A stretch of DNA of 64,000 nucleotides from Kocuria salsicia. GTDB taxonomy: Bacteria > Actinomycetota > Actinomycetes > Actinomycetales > Micrococcaceae. The notes below the pieces were generated by a model that ran no database searches, had not been told where the DNA came from, and saw only the letters and a program-made list of their open reading frames with translations. The DNA lies in assembly GCF_007681555.1 (NCBI RefSeq), contig NZ_VELE01000001.1, positions 434,001 to 498,000 on the forward strand, written 5' to 3'. The translations under genes and the position numbers were made by a program. Below are positions 1 to 8,579 of the stretch, one piece after another; position 1 is the first letter of the stretch; every line of letters starts with the position of its first letter.

Positions 1-2928
1 ACGGCAGCCCTCCTCACGTCCCACGGTGCGCGGTACCGCCTCACGACCCCGGTGGACACCGCGGTCCCCGGTCTGTGCGCGGCAGAGCAGCGCGTCACCG
101 TGGAGTTCTTGGCCGACACCGTGGCACGGGAGACCGCGGCGCGGGCCCTGGGAACCTGGAAGCGTGCGGTGGGGCGCGCCGGGACTGCTGGGGACCGTTC
201 TCTCCCCCGGTTGCTGGGCACGCACGAGCTCCTGCGCGACGACGCACCGGGGCACGTTCCCGACAACCGCGCCCAACCGCGAGCGCCCGGCACCACCTCC
301 CTGCGCCTGAGCACCGCGATCGGGGTCTCTGGCACGGGCGCAGAGAGGATCGGTCTCGACGACGAGAACCCTCACCTGTTGATCGCCGGCACCACGGGGT
401 GCGGCAAATCGGAGGTGCTGCGCACGCTCATCCTGGGGCTCGCGGCGGCCGCCCCTCCCGGTCGTCTCGAGTTCGTAATGGTTGACTTCAAGGGAGGCGC
501 GGCCCTCGCGCCCCTGACGGCGCTGCCGCACCCCACCACGCTGCTCACCGATCTCGGCCCCGACGAGGTACGACGTGCGCTGGCCTTCCTGCGCTCGGAG
601 CTGCAGCGCCGCGAGCGGGTCCTCGCCCGGTGCGGATTCGTGGACATGGCCCAGGCGCTTGAGCACGCTGGCCCGGACCCGGTGGTCCGGGAGCTCGTGG
701 TCGTGGTGGACGAGGCCAAGATGCTCACGGACTCGTTCCCGCACGCCGCCGAGCAGCTGGCCGTGATCGCCGCGGTGGGCCGCTCCCTCGGCGTCCACCT
801 GGTGCTCGCCACCCAGCGGCCCCAGGGGGCACTGCCCGCGGACGTCCGCGCCAACGTCACCCAGGCACTGTGCCTGCGGGTGCGCACGGAGCAGGAGTCG
901 ATGGACGTGCTCGGGACGTCCGCCGCCGCGGGCATCCCCGCCATCCCTGGGCGCGGGTTCCTGCACCGCGGCGACGGCGGCCCGGTGGCTGTGCAGTGCG
1001 CCGTGGCCACCCGCATGTCTCCACCGGCACCCGCACCGCTGACGATGCACTTCCCTTCCCTGCACCGCCCGATGCAGACAGCGGCGGTCGACGGCGGCCA
1101 TTCAGACCACACCGTGCAGGGCATCGACGCCGCAGTGGCCGACATCCGCGCGGCGTGGGCGGGTCCCGTGGAACCGGACCCCGCGTCGCTGGCGGTACCG
1201 CTGCCCCTGCCCCGCACTGCCCGAACTGTAGAGCACGAGGGCACCGGCGTGGACCTCGGCCCCGGGGAGAACCCGGCCGAACACTGGTGCGGGCGGTCCA
1301 CGTGGGAACCGTGGGCGGACGGACCACTGCTGTTGATCGGCCGACCGTCCGTGGTGCGTGAGCCGTTTTCCGCGCTCGCCCGGCGCTGCGCGGACGCGGG
1401 TACGGGTGCGGCAGCGGCGTCGTCGGATCTCACGGCGAGCGCCCGCACCTCGCGAACCGGCGGAGGAAAGCAGGCACCCGTGGTCTACCTCGTGACAGCG
1501 ACCGGCACGGAGGTCCCTGGTCTCGCGAGCGCGGAGGGCTTGCCCCGGCACGGGGCGCTGCGCGGTTGGGCTCGGGCTGACCGGCCCGCGGACCTGGCAC
1601 ATCTGCTCGAGCGTCTGCGAGAGGCTCTCGACCGGACCGGGGCGGCAGCCGGGGAGAAACCACCGCGGGCAGTCCTGGCCGTCGACGACTGGGACCGCTG
1701 CAGCCAGATCCTCCGCTCAGGGGCGTGGTCGCACCTCGAGGACGAGCTGCTGGCACTCGTGGCCGTGGGTCCTGCACGCGGGCTCTCCGCCCTCGTCGCC
1801 GGCGACAGGGCGCTGCTCGCTGGGCGATCCGCGCAGCTGGGATCATGCCGTCTCTACTTCCCGGTGGGTCAGGCCCCGGAAGCCCTGCTGCAGTGGCCGC
1901 GCCTGCCACCGATGGCCCACCACGTCCTGCGCGCGGCCTACTTCGGGCCGGGTGCTGCCCGGTGCACCACTCCGGGCACCACCCAGCCGACGGACGGTTC
2001 GGCAGTCGTGCAGCTCGCGGTCGGCACCGCACCACTTCCCGGTCCCGGGTCACGCCCGTCACCGGTTCCCGCGTTCGCGTCAGCGGGGATCGACGCCTGG
2101 CCCCGTTCCTTCCCCCTGCCCGAGGCGTGGCAGCCGCCCGCGCGTGCCGTCCCGGGCCTGCTCCTGGGCGTCTCCCGGCACGGCGAGGTCGTCGTGCACC
2201 CGTGGGGGCCGGGCGCCACCCTCGTGGTGGCCGGACCCGCCCGTTCTGGACGCACCACGTTCCTCGACGGCGCCGCCGAACGCCTGTCGGAGTGCGAGAG
2301 AACCACACCGAGGGTCGTGGAAACGGCGACCACGCGGACCACTGCGGGGTCGCGAGCAGGCTCCGCCTGCACTGCGAACGGGCTCGGAGCCGCTGCGGAC
2401 ACCGGGCCCACCGCGCTGACCCCAAGCCATCGCGTCGTGCGGGCATCCCCCAGGACAACGGCGGAGGTGGAGACCCTCCTGCGGCAAGCCCGCGCGATCC
2501 CCCGCCCTGTGACCATCGTGATCGACGACGCTGACGCCCTGCCCATCGAGGCGATTCGTGCCCTGGCGGCGGCGTGGGAGCCGCGGGTTTCCGCGCGGGA
2601 GGATTTCGGCCGGGTGGATTCCGAGCGGCCGGACGGGGAGGCGCAGGGCCCACCCGGGAGCCGACCGGGCCCACGCCTGGTGCTCTCCGTGCACCTGAGC
2701 GACTCGCTGACATCCACGTTCCCGCCCCTGCTCTCGTGGCGGCACCGCGCGGATGCTCTCCTGCTCCGGCCCCGCCGCGCGTTCGACGGCGACCTGTTCG
2801 GAGCACCGCTCACGGGACAGCCCCTGGGCGGCCCAGCGGGCAGGGCATTCTGGGTGCACCGCGGTCTCGTCGAGCTGCTGCAGAGCCCGGCACCCGTGCC
2901 GCGTCCGTCTGGGGGGAGCGGTGCGTGA
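1..2928 (+). CDS. FtsK/SpoIIIE-family ATPase, 5' end missing
   Basis: The frame is open from the first base of the window, so the true start lies upstream and at least 975 residues are visible. The first ATPase module has a canonical Walker A (GTTGCGKS, around base 388) and a Walker B (VVVVDEAK, around base 700), followed by the ATQRP motif typical of FtsK/SpoIIIE domains. A later module has GPARSGRTT (around base 2235), where arginine replaces the P-loop lysine, and a possible Walker B (VIDDAD, around base 2520). A middle region (around base 1330) looks like a further degenerate module. Three modules in a row, with only one intact, resemble the EccC/EssC motor of type VII secretion, but no WXG100 partner is visible here. 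A DNA-translocase role is the alternative. The family is certain; the substrate is unknown. Confidence 0.85.
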   Translation, partial: TAALLTSHGARYRLTTPVDTAVPGLCAAEQRVTVEFLADTVARETAARALGTWKRAVGRAGTAGDRSLPRLLGTHELLRDDAPGHVPDNRAQPRAPGTTSLRLSTAIGVSGTGAERIGLDDENPHLLIAGTTGCGKSEVLRTLILGLAAAAPPGRLEFVMVDFKGGAALAPLTALPHPTTLLTDLGPDEVRRALAFLRSELQRRERVLARCGFVDMAQALEHAGPDPVVRELVVVVDEAKMLTDSFPHAAEQLAVIAAVGRSLGVHLVLATQRPQGALPADVRANVTQALCLRVRTEQESMDVLGTSAAAGIPAIPGRGFLHRGDGGPVAVQCAVATRMSPPAPAPLTMHFPSLHRPMQTAAVDGGHSDHTVQGIDAAVADIRAAWAGPVEPDPASLAVPLPLPRTARTVEHEGTGVDLGPGENPAEHWCGRSTWEPWADGPLLLIGRPSVVREPFSALARRCADAGTGAAAASSDLTASARTSRTGGGKQAPVVYLVTATGTEVPGLASAEGLPRHGALRGWARADRPADLAHLLERLREALDRTGAAAGEKPPRAVLAVDDWDRCSQILRSGAWSHLEDELLALVAVGPARGLSALVAGDRALLAGRSAQLGSCRLYFPVGQAPEALLQWPRLPPMAHHVLRAAYFGPGAARCTTPGTTQPTDGSAVVQLAVGTAPLPGPGSRPSPVPAFASAGIDAWPRSFPLPEAWQPPARAVPGLLLGVSRHGEVVVHPWGPGATLVVAGPARSGRTTFLDGAAERLSECERTTPRVVETATTRTTAGSRAGSACTANGLGAAADTGPTALTPSHRVVRASPRTTAEVETLLRQARAIPRPVTIVIDDADALPIEAIRALAAAWEPRVSAREDFGRVDSERPDGEAQGPPGSRPGPRLVLSVHLSDSLTSTFPPLLSWRHRADALLLRPRRAFDGDLFGAPLTGQPLGGPAGRAFWVHRGLVELLQSPAPVPRPSGGSGA

Positions 2929-3057
2929 GCCCGCGGCGGAGCCGACGGGGTCAGCCGTACGGGATGGTTTCAGCACTTGCGGGCCACCCGACCGAGCGTT
3001 GTCCATCCGGGAACGGGTCCCGAGCGAGCGGCGCCACCGCCGCCGTGCCGCGTCGAT

Positions 3058-3489
3058 TCAGCGGGCGGCATCATCGCGGGTCCGGTGCATCCACGCCGTG
3101 GTGGGCGGGGCGAAGAGGCACAGGATGGTCATGACGGGGACCGCCGCGATCAGGATTCCCCACCACCCCAGCGTCACCCGCAGGAGGGACATCGCCACGA
3201 TCAGGAGGAACGCCTGCGACACGAGGACCGCGGCCCGCGGCCAGCGTCGGCCACCCCACGTGCCCCGGGCGGCCGCCGCGAGCCACAGGCTTCCCCCGGC
3301 CATCACGAGGGTTGCGAAGACGATGCCGCCCACAGGTAGGACGTGGACCGAGAACAGCGATGCGATCAGACCCACCGCGACGGCCAGCAGCGCCACCGCT
3401 TCCAGTGCCACGAGCACAGTCACCACCCCTGCCGTCCGCGGGCGGACCTCGGAGAGCTCCGGGGAGGGACGGGACGCCGGGCTGAGCAT
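3058..3489 (-). CDS. Small four-helix membrane protein, function unknown
   Basis: The product is 143 residues. A polar N-terminus of about 20 residues is followed by four hydrophobic segments (about 21-45, 52-73, 83-104 and 107-128) and a short charged tail, so this is an integral membrane protein. I do not recognise a named family. The start is ATG, preceded by an AAAGG-type ribosome binding site, with a possible -10 element TAGAGT (complement 3525-3530). It faces away from the whiB gene and is convergent with the upstream ATPase gene. Confidence 0.6.
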   Translation of the reverse strand: MLSPASRPSPELSEVRPRTAGVVTVLVALEAVALLAVAVGLIASLFSVHVLPVGGIVFATLVMAGGSLWLAAAARGTWGGRRWPRAAVLVSQAFLLIVAMSLLRVTLGWWGILIAAVPVMTILCLFAPPTTAWMHRTRDDAAR

Positions 3490-3697
3490 GAACAGGACCT
3501 TTCAATGGAAGAACGACACGTTCCACTCTAGTGACCGCCCGTGCCCCTCCCCCCCCCGTGCGGCTGGGGCGTGAGCAGAGGGCTGCGGGTGATCCGCGAC
3601 AACCACCGCGCAACGCACATCCCGCCCACGCCCACGGGGAGGTCAGGCAGTCTCCACGGACCCTCGGTACGCGCGAGTAACCCGCATCTTTCCCACC

Positions 3698-3715
3698 TGT
3701 GATGTAGCGCTCACA
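3698..3715. promoter_or_regulatory. CRP-like inverted repeat upstream of whiB
   Basis: The sequence is TGTGA-N8-TCACA. Mycobacterial whiB1 is controlled by a CRP-family regulator, which makes the position suggestive. The arms match the CRP consensus, but the spacer is eight bases instead of the usual six, so binding is doubtful. Confidence 0.25.
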
Positions 3716-3760
3716 CTCTTGTTTCCGGTGTGTTTACGTGGGAAACTACCAAAAGATCCC

Positions 3761-3786
3761 AAAAGGCCCGATCCCCCGGGCCTTTT
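3761..3786 (+). terminator. Terminator-like hairpin in the presumed whiB leader
   Basis: AAAAGGCCCG pairs with CGGGCCTTTT around a six-base loop, giving a ten-base-pair stem that ends in a T run. No plus-strand gene ends nearby (the last ends at 2928), and whiB starts 104 bases downstream. The hairpin therefore either attenuates whiB transcription or blocks antisense transcripts; it would work on both strands. Confidence 0.6.
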
Positions 3787-3889
3787 CTGTGTGCCCCTCC
3801 CCAGCACCCCCTGCCGCGACGGCCCGCCGCGCACTGCGGCACGTGCGCGGACCGGCACACCCGAACCTGAAAGGAGCGGTGTAGCCATC

Positions 3890-4138
3890 ATGGATTGGCG
3901 TAGTCGCGCAGCCTGCCTCGAGAAAGACCCCGAACTTTTCTTCCCTGTCGGCAACACGGGCCCCGCCCTGCTGCAGATCGAGGAAGCGAAGTCCGTGTGC
4001 CGCACGTGCGAGGTCATGGACACCTGCCTGCAGTGGGCCCTGGAGTCCGGTCAGGATGCCGGCGTCTGGGGTGGCATGAGCGAGGACGAGCGTCGCGCGC
4101 TCAAGCGTCGCGCCGCCCGCGCCCGCCGCGCTTCCTGA
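3890..4138 (+). CDS. whiB1: WhiB-family iron-sulfur transcription regulator (WhiB1-like)
   Basis: WhiB proteins carry a [4Fe-4S] cluster, sense nitric oxide or redox state, and act with the housekeeping sigma factor. The 82-residue product has the four cluster cysteines at 9, 37, 40 and 46 (C-x2-C-x5-C in the second group), the GVWGG turn at 58-62 and a basic C-terminal tail (RRAARARRAS). Length and architecture match WhiB1. The start was chosen because AAGGAG lies 13 bases upstream and the protein begins at the conserved DWRSRAAC segment. It is convergent with pdtaS, as in mycobacteria, where whiB1 and pdtaS are also neighbours. Confidence 0.92.
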   Translation: MDWRSRAACLEKDPELFFPVGNTGPALLQIEEAKSVCRTCEVMDTCLQWALESGQDAGVWGGMSEDERRALKRRAARARRAS

Positions 4139-4176
4139 GCAGCCACGCACCGGGGACCTGACGTCCCACACTCCGC

Positions 4177-4214
4177 GGCCCGCGCACCCTCTCGGAGAGA
4201 GACGTGCGCGGGCC
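4177..4214. terminator. Bidirectional terminator between whiB and pdtaS
   Basis: GGCCCGCGCAC (4177-4187) pairs perfectly with GTGCGCGGGCC (4204-4214), and the loop contains a further CTCTC/GAGAG pairing. It lies between two convergent genes. There is no long T run, which is usual for terminators in high-G+C genomes. Confidence 0.65.
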
Positions 4215-4362
4215 GTCGGCGTGTCCGGGGCACCTCACCTGGTTCCTGCCCACTCCCCGGTGCGAACCCGCGCGCCCTCGCTCGGATGGAACTGGCGCGG
4301 CCGCTGCAGGGCAGCGCCGGGAGGTGATGGCCCCGCCGCGGCGGGCGCCCCACGTGTTCGAC

Positions 4363-5946
4363 TCAGCGCCGCCCCGACGTCTGCTGGGGGAACCGCGCCG
4401 TGATGACCACCCTGGTCCCACCGGTTTCTCCAGGCTGCCACCTGATGCCGCCGCCCAGCTCGCTCGCCACGAGCGTGCGCACGATCTGCATCCCGAGCCC
4501 CTCCCCCTCGGCCGGAGGGCGGTATGCGTTCACTCCGGACTCCTCGATGACGGTGTCCCCCATGCCCCTGCCGTCGTCGTCGATCGTGATCTCCAGGACC
4601 CGGTGGGTGGTCCCCGCGGCGTCCACCTCGTCCTGCAGGTGCGCCACGCTCAGCTCCACGGTGCCGTTGCTGTCCCTGAGCCCGTGCTCCACCGCGTTCG
4701 CGACCAACTCGTTGACCACGAGCGCCACCGACGTCGCACTCTTGGACGGCAGCCGTCCGAACTCCCCGTGCACCTCGGTGCGCACGTGCTGGGAGGCGGA
4801 GGCCGTCTCCACGGCGAGCTTCACCTGGTGCCGGATGAGGTCGTCGAAGTCCACGTCCTCGGAGATCTCGTGTGAGAGGGATTCGTGCACCCGGGCGATC
4901 GAGCTCACACGGCGCATGGCCTGCTGCAGACCGTTCCTGCCCTCGGCGGAGTTCATGCGCCGCGACTGGAGCCGTAGCAGGGCGGAGACGGTCTGGAGGT
5001 TGTTCTTCACCCGGTGGTGGATCTCGCGGATCGTCGCGTCCTTGGAGACCAGCTGCAGGTCACGACGCCGCAACTCGGTCACGTCGCGGCACAGCACGAG
5101 TGCGCCCGCGCGCTCCGTGCCGCGACGCAACGGGAAGGCCCGCAACGAGGCCGAGGCCTTCACTGCCGAGAGCTCCGCGCGCCAGGGCATGGTCCCGGCC
5201 AGCACGGGGGCCAGGGTCTCGTCCACCCCCGGGGCGTTGAGGTTCAGCTGCCGAGCCGCGTGGAGCAGGTTCTGCCCCGTCAGGTCCCCCTGCAGGCCCA
5301 GCCTGCGGAACGTCGAGAGGCCGTTGGGCGAGCAGAACTCCACGACCCCGTCCGTGTCGAGACGGATCAGGCCGTCGCCCACCCGTGGCGCTCCACGCCT
5401 GGAGTCGATGCGCACGGCGAAGTCCGGCCACGTGCCCTCGTTGGCCATCCGCAGCAGGTCGCTCGCCGACTGCCGGTACACCAGCTCCATGTGGGAGGGC
5501 AGCCTGTCGTGGTGGGGTTCGGCCGTCAGGCTCACGACAGCGATCGTCCGGTTGTTTCGCACGAGCGGAACCAGGGTCACGGACCGCGGCGCGAGGCTGG
5601 ACCACTCCGAGGGACCCACCTTCTCGATGCGCTGGTCGATCCACGCCCTGCGCAGGGTCCGCGCTACGTCCCCGCCAACGGTCTCTCCCACCATGTCCTT
5701 CTGGTACGCGGTGGGCCCGGTCGTGGGCCGGGCGTGGGCCAGCACGAGGAAATCGCTGTCCTCCGTAGGGATGGGCCGGCCCGTGGGACTCTGCGCGGCG
5801 GAGACCACCGAGCGGGGGAAGCACAGCAACAGGTCTCCCACGCCGAGGTCTGCGACCATCTGCCAGTCGCCCACCAGCAGGTGCAGCCACTCGGCGTCCC
5901 CCGCATCGAAGTCCGGGACGCTTCGCAGGGGGTCCGTGAAGGACAT
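4363..5946 (-). CDS. pdtaS: PdtaS-type sensor histidine kinase
   Basis: This is a cytosolic kinase that in mycobacteria phosphorylates the RNA-binding antiterminator PdtaR. The 527-residue product has an N-terminal GAF-like domain (about 1-165), a PAS-like domain (about 185-295), an HisKA_2 dimerisation segment with the phosphoacceptor motif HHRVKNNLQT (310-319), and an HATPase domain with NELVANAVEHG and DDDGRGMGD. No membrane segment is visible. No response regulator gene is adjacent. It starts 21 bases after the CpaE-like gene and is probably cotranscribed with it and with the SAF gene. Confidence 0.92.
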   Translation of the reverse strand: MSFTDPLRSVPDFDAGDAEWLHLLVGDWQMVADLGVGDLLLCFPRSVVSAAQSPTGRPIPTEDSDFLVLAHARPTTGPTAYQKDMVGETVGGDVARTLRRAWIDQRIEKVGPSEWSSLAPRSVTLVPLVRNNRTIAVVSLTAEPHHDRLPSHMELVYRQSASDLLRMANEGTWPDFAVRIDSRRGAPRVGDGLIRLDTDGVVEFCSPNGLSTFRRLGLQGDLTGQNLLHAARQLNLNAPGVDETLAPVLAGTMPWRAELSAVKASASLRAFPLRRGTERAGALVLCRDVTELRRRDLQLVSKDATIREIHHRVKNNLQTVSALLRLQSRRMNSAEGRNGLQQAMRRVSSIARVHESLSHEISEDVDFDDLIRHQVKLAVETASASQHVRTEVHGEFGRLPSKSATSVALVVNELVANAVEHGLRDSNGTVELSVAHLQDEVDAAGTTHRVLEITIDDDGRGMGDTVIEESGVNAYRPPAEGEGLGMQIVRTLVASELGGGIRWQPGETGGTRVVITARFPQQTSGRR

Positions 5947-5967
5947 GGCAGGCTCGCTTTCCGACCG

Positions 5968-7692
5968 TCAACCGCGGCGCAACCACGCGCCCATTCGACG
6001 CCCCAGCCTAGTCCCCCTGACGGTGGCCTGCGCTGCACCCGAGTCTTCCTCCGGGTGCTCCAGCACGCGCACGAGGGCGGCCAGCTCGACCCGCAGTGCG
6101 CTGCGCGGGGCCGTCTCCGCGAGCACCGCGCCGGCGAGCAGCGCGCCGTCGCACGCGGCCGGATCCCACGGAAGAGTGTGGGCCACGGGGTGGCCAGGCG
6201 AGAACCGGTCCCAGGCCTCCCGCACGGCCTCGCCCGCGGAGCGCCCCGCGGCCGCGGGTCGCAGCTTGTTCACCACCACCACGAGGCGGGCGGAGGGCGT
6301 GGCCTGCCAGAGGTCGGGCAACGCCTTCACGAGCCGGGGCACCCCCAGGGCGTCGGCGCCGCCGAGGGCGATCACCGTGTCCGCCGCAGCGACTGCGCCG
6401 AGGGCCGCAGCGTTGCGGCGCGGGGCCAGGAAGTCCGTGCTGATCTCCTCGTCCGCCTCGAGGCACGAGGAGACGTCCACCACCACGAGCTGGTAGTCCA
6501 GCTGTGCCCGTTTGAGGACGCTCTCGAGCGCGGACCCTCGGATCTCCGGCCACCTGTCGTGACGGGTGATCCCGGTCAGCACGTCCATCGAGCCACCCGC
6601 CACTGAGACCGCCGTGACGCAGCGCCGAAGCCCCGCCTCGTCCATGCGGCCCTGGTCCGCCAGCCGGCAGGCCTGGGCGAGCCCGGCGGCCTCGTCCAGC
6701 ATGCCGAGGCTCGCGGCCACCGAGGCGGCGTAGGTGTCCGCGTCCACGAGCAGCACGCGCACGCCGAGGAGAGCGGCCTCCGCGGCGAGGTTCACGGCGG
6801 TCACGGTCCGGCCCGGGGAACCCGCGGGGCCCCACACGGTCACGAGTCCGCGGGCCCCAGAACCGACCTCGGCCGACCCGGGGGATGCGGACACGGCGTC
6901 AGCATCCGGCCGCCAGGTGTTCCCCCCGGACCGCAGGCCGAGCTCGTTCATCTCCGGACCAGCCGAGGTGGCGGCTCCAGCCCCCTTCGTGGGCTGTGCC
7001 GCGGACGGGGACTCCCCGCGCGCCGAGCCGCTGCCACGTGCGCCGTCGGAGACGCCCGCCGGATCTGCGGCGCGGCCGCGTCCCTTCCCGCGAGCGCTCT
7101 TGCCGGGGGCCTTCCGCCCCGTGGCGTCGGACGAACCGCCGCCCGCACGGCCCACGGCCTTGCCGCGCTTGTCCCGGCCACCACCGACCGTGCCGGTCCC
7201 GGCCGTGCCCCCGCCGGCACTGCCCTTGTCGCCGCTGCGCCCCTGTCCCGCCGAAGCGTCATCGGGAGCTGCGCTGTCCTCGTGTTCCACCGCGGCCGCC
7301 GACGTCGCACCGATCGCCCCCACGCCGGGCCGGTTCCCGGCGTGACCGCCGACGGATCCCCGCACCGCCAGGCGGATCCGCTGCGCGAGGTCCTCGCCCG
7401 AGGCCGCCACGGCCACGCTGCCCACGCCGAGCCGGGACAGCCGTGAGCTGTCGTGCCCCTCGACCACGAGCACGCTCACGCCGTTGCCGCCGAGCTGCTC
7501 CAGCAGACTCCCTGTGAGCTCCTCGGCGCCCTCCGCGACGAGTGCCACGTCCGCCATCCCGGTGTGCGAGCAGGCAAGCAGCTCCGACAGGTCCATGCAG
7601 CGCCGCACCACCGTGACGTCTCCGTGCAGCCGTTCGAGCCGGTCCACCAGCTCCCACGTGCTGATCCCCAGGGTGGCTACGGAGATGCTCAC
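5968..7692 (-). CDS. CpaE/MinD-like P-loop ATPase with long disordered linker
   Basis: The 574-residue product has an N-terminal receiver-like region (about 1-112), a low-complexity linker rich in Gly, Ala and Lys (about 113-281) and a C-terminal MinD/ParA-type ATPase domain. The deviant Walker A is GPAGSPGRTVT (288-298), without the usual signature lysine, and DADTY (317-321) follows. This resembles CpaE proteins that position Flp/Tad pili. The GTG start overlaps the stop of the SAF gene in a GTGA, suggesting translational coupling. CpaB-like SAF proteins are natural partners, but no other pilus gene (secretin, pilin, CpaF) is in the window, so a pilus role is only a hypothesis. Confidence 0.8.
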   Translation of the reverse strand: MSISVATLGISTWELVDRLERLHGDVTVVRRCMDLSELLACSHTGMADVALVAEGAEELTGSLLEQLGGNGVSVLVVEGHDSSRLSRLGVGSVAVAASGEDLAQRIRLAVRGSVGGHAGNRPGVGAIGATSAAAVEHEDSAAPDDASAGQGRSGDKGSAGGGTAGTGTVGGGRDKRGKAVGRAGGGSSDATGRKAPGKSARGKGRGRAADPAGVSDGARGSGSARGESPSAAQPTKGAGAATSAGPEMNELGLRSGGNTWRPDADAVSASPGSAEVGSGARGLVTVWGPAGSPGRTVTAVNLAAEAALLGVRVLLVDADTYAASVAASLGMLDEAAGLAQACRLADQGRMDEAGLRRCVTAVSVAGGSMDVLTGITRHDRWPEIRGSALESVLKRAQLDYQLVVVDVSSCLEADEEISTDFLAPRRNAAALGAVAAADTVIALGGADALGVPRLVKALPDLWQATPSARLVVVVNKLRPAAAGRSAGEAVREAWDRFSPGHPVAHTLPWDPAACDGALLAGAVLAETAPRSALRVELAALVRVLEHPEEDSGAAQATVRGTRLGRRMGAWLRRG

Positions 7693-8351
7693 GAGCCGCT
7701 CCCGGTGACGTCGAGCACCAGGGTGACCTTGGCGTCGTTGCCGAGGGCGTCCACCAGCGGGCCCACCTGCGCCTGGCGGACGAGCACGTGGACGGTGACG
7801 CCGCCCGTGCCGCCGAGCGCGGTGTCTGTGGTGTCCACCCGGGCAATCTCCGCGCCCGGAACGAGCCTCCTGGGCTCCTGGTACCCCCGACCCGTGGGCT
7901 TGGGCTGCGCCACCCACACGTCCACGTGGGAACCGGGCCCGGCCTGGGCGGGGACTGGCGTCTCGAGCTTGATGCCCACCGGGGTCCTGTCCAGCTCGTC
8001 GGCAGTGCCCAGCGAGGTGGCGGGGACCAGCTCTCCCTGCGCCACGCGCTGGGTCACCACGGTGTTCTCCTGCAGCTCCCGAGAGGCGGAAAGGTAGCGC
8101 TCGGACGCGTCCTGGAGGTGCGCGTCCACGGTGGTGAGGTCCTCTCGGGTGATCCGCTGCCCCACCGCGAGGTCCCCGGCGGCGGCGTAGTACGGCTGGC
8201 TCCTGTTGGCCGTGGCGACCAGAAGCACCACGCCCATCACGGAGACGAGCACCAGCAGCAGACCCACGAGCAGCCGCGGGTCACGCCAGGACGGTTTCCG
8301 GAACCTCGCCGCCGTGCTGGATGCCCGCCCCTGCGATGCCGAGCTGCCCAT
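7689..8351 (-). CDS. SAF-domain membrane-anchored protein (CpaB-like)
   Basis: The 220-residue product has a basic N-terminus, one membrane segment (about 26-47) and a SAF domain (about 55-115) with the typical GDLAVGQRITREDL and GELVPATSL strands. SAF domains occur in CpaB/RcpC pilus proteins and in antifreeze-like enzymes; the membrane anchor favours the first. ATG was chosen because AAAGGA lies just upstream (revcomp of about 8360-8366). It is the first gene of a probable operon with the CpaE-like ATPase and pdtaS, and is divergent from the bldC-like gene. Confidence 0.8.
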   Translation of the reverse strand: MGSSASQGRASSTAARFRKPSWRDPRLLVGLLLVLVSVMGVVLLVATANRSQPYYAAAGDLAVGQRITREDLTTVDAHLQDASERYLSASRELQENTVVTQRVAQGELVPATSLGTADELDRTPVGIKLETPVPAQAGPGSHVDVWVAQPKPTGRGYQEPRRLVPGAEIARVDTTDTALGGTGGVTVHVLVRQAQVGPLVDALGNDAKVTLVLDVTGSGS

Positions 8352-8425
8352 GTGCTCATCCTTTCCCCAGTGCCCGGCACCCACCGGATCCACCCGAGTG
8401 TGCCCCGCGCGGAAGTGCGCTGGAA

Positions 8426-8461
8426 AGTGTGACGGGACACACTGTGGACAGAGATGTCCAC
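8426..8461. promoter_or_regulatory. Two contiguous 18-bp dyads in the SAF/bldC divergent region
   Basis: AGTGTG-N6-CACACT (8426-8443) is directly followed by GTGGACA-GAGA-TGTCCAC (8444-8461); both arms are perfect. A further GGACA-A-TGTCC lies at about 8515-8525, and TTCGA-CA-TCGAA at 8541-8552 upstream of the bldC-like start. These look like operators for dimeric regulators. The regulator is unknown. Confidence 0.55.
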
Positions 8462-8579
8462 GCCTCCATGCCCGGTCGATCCTGTTGATAGCCGGTTCCC
8501 ACTCACCCCACGTGGGACAATGTCCGGTGAACTCCGATGATTCGACATCGAACAGCGCCAAAGGAAGTGAGACAGGGCC

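Larger units (their letters stand above)
3490..3889. other. 400-base intergenic region between membrane protein and whiB
   Basis: No gene is seen here. It holds the minus-strand promoter of the membrane-protein gene, a run of cytosines near 3547-3556, an imperfect CRP-like inverted repeat (3698-3715), an inverted repeat GTTTCC-N14-GGAAAC (3721-3746) and a terminator-like hairpin (3761-3786). The AAGGAG ribosome binding site of whiB is at 3871-3876. The region from 3650 to 3760 is noticeably richer in A+T than its surroundings and is the likeliest place for the whiB promoter. Confidence 0.5.

Noticed and set aside
8541-8552. SOS-box-like TTCGA-CA-TCGAA upstream of the bldC-like gene
   Set aside because: It is too short and does not match the actinobacterial LexA site well enough to call.
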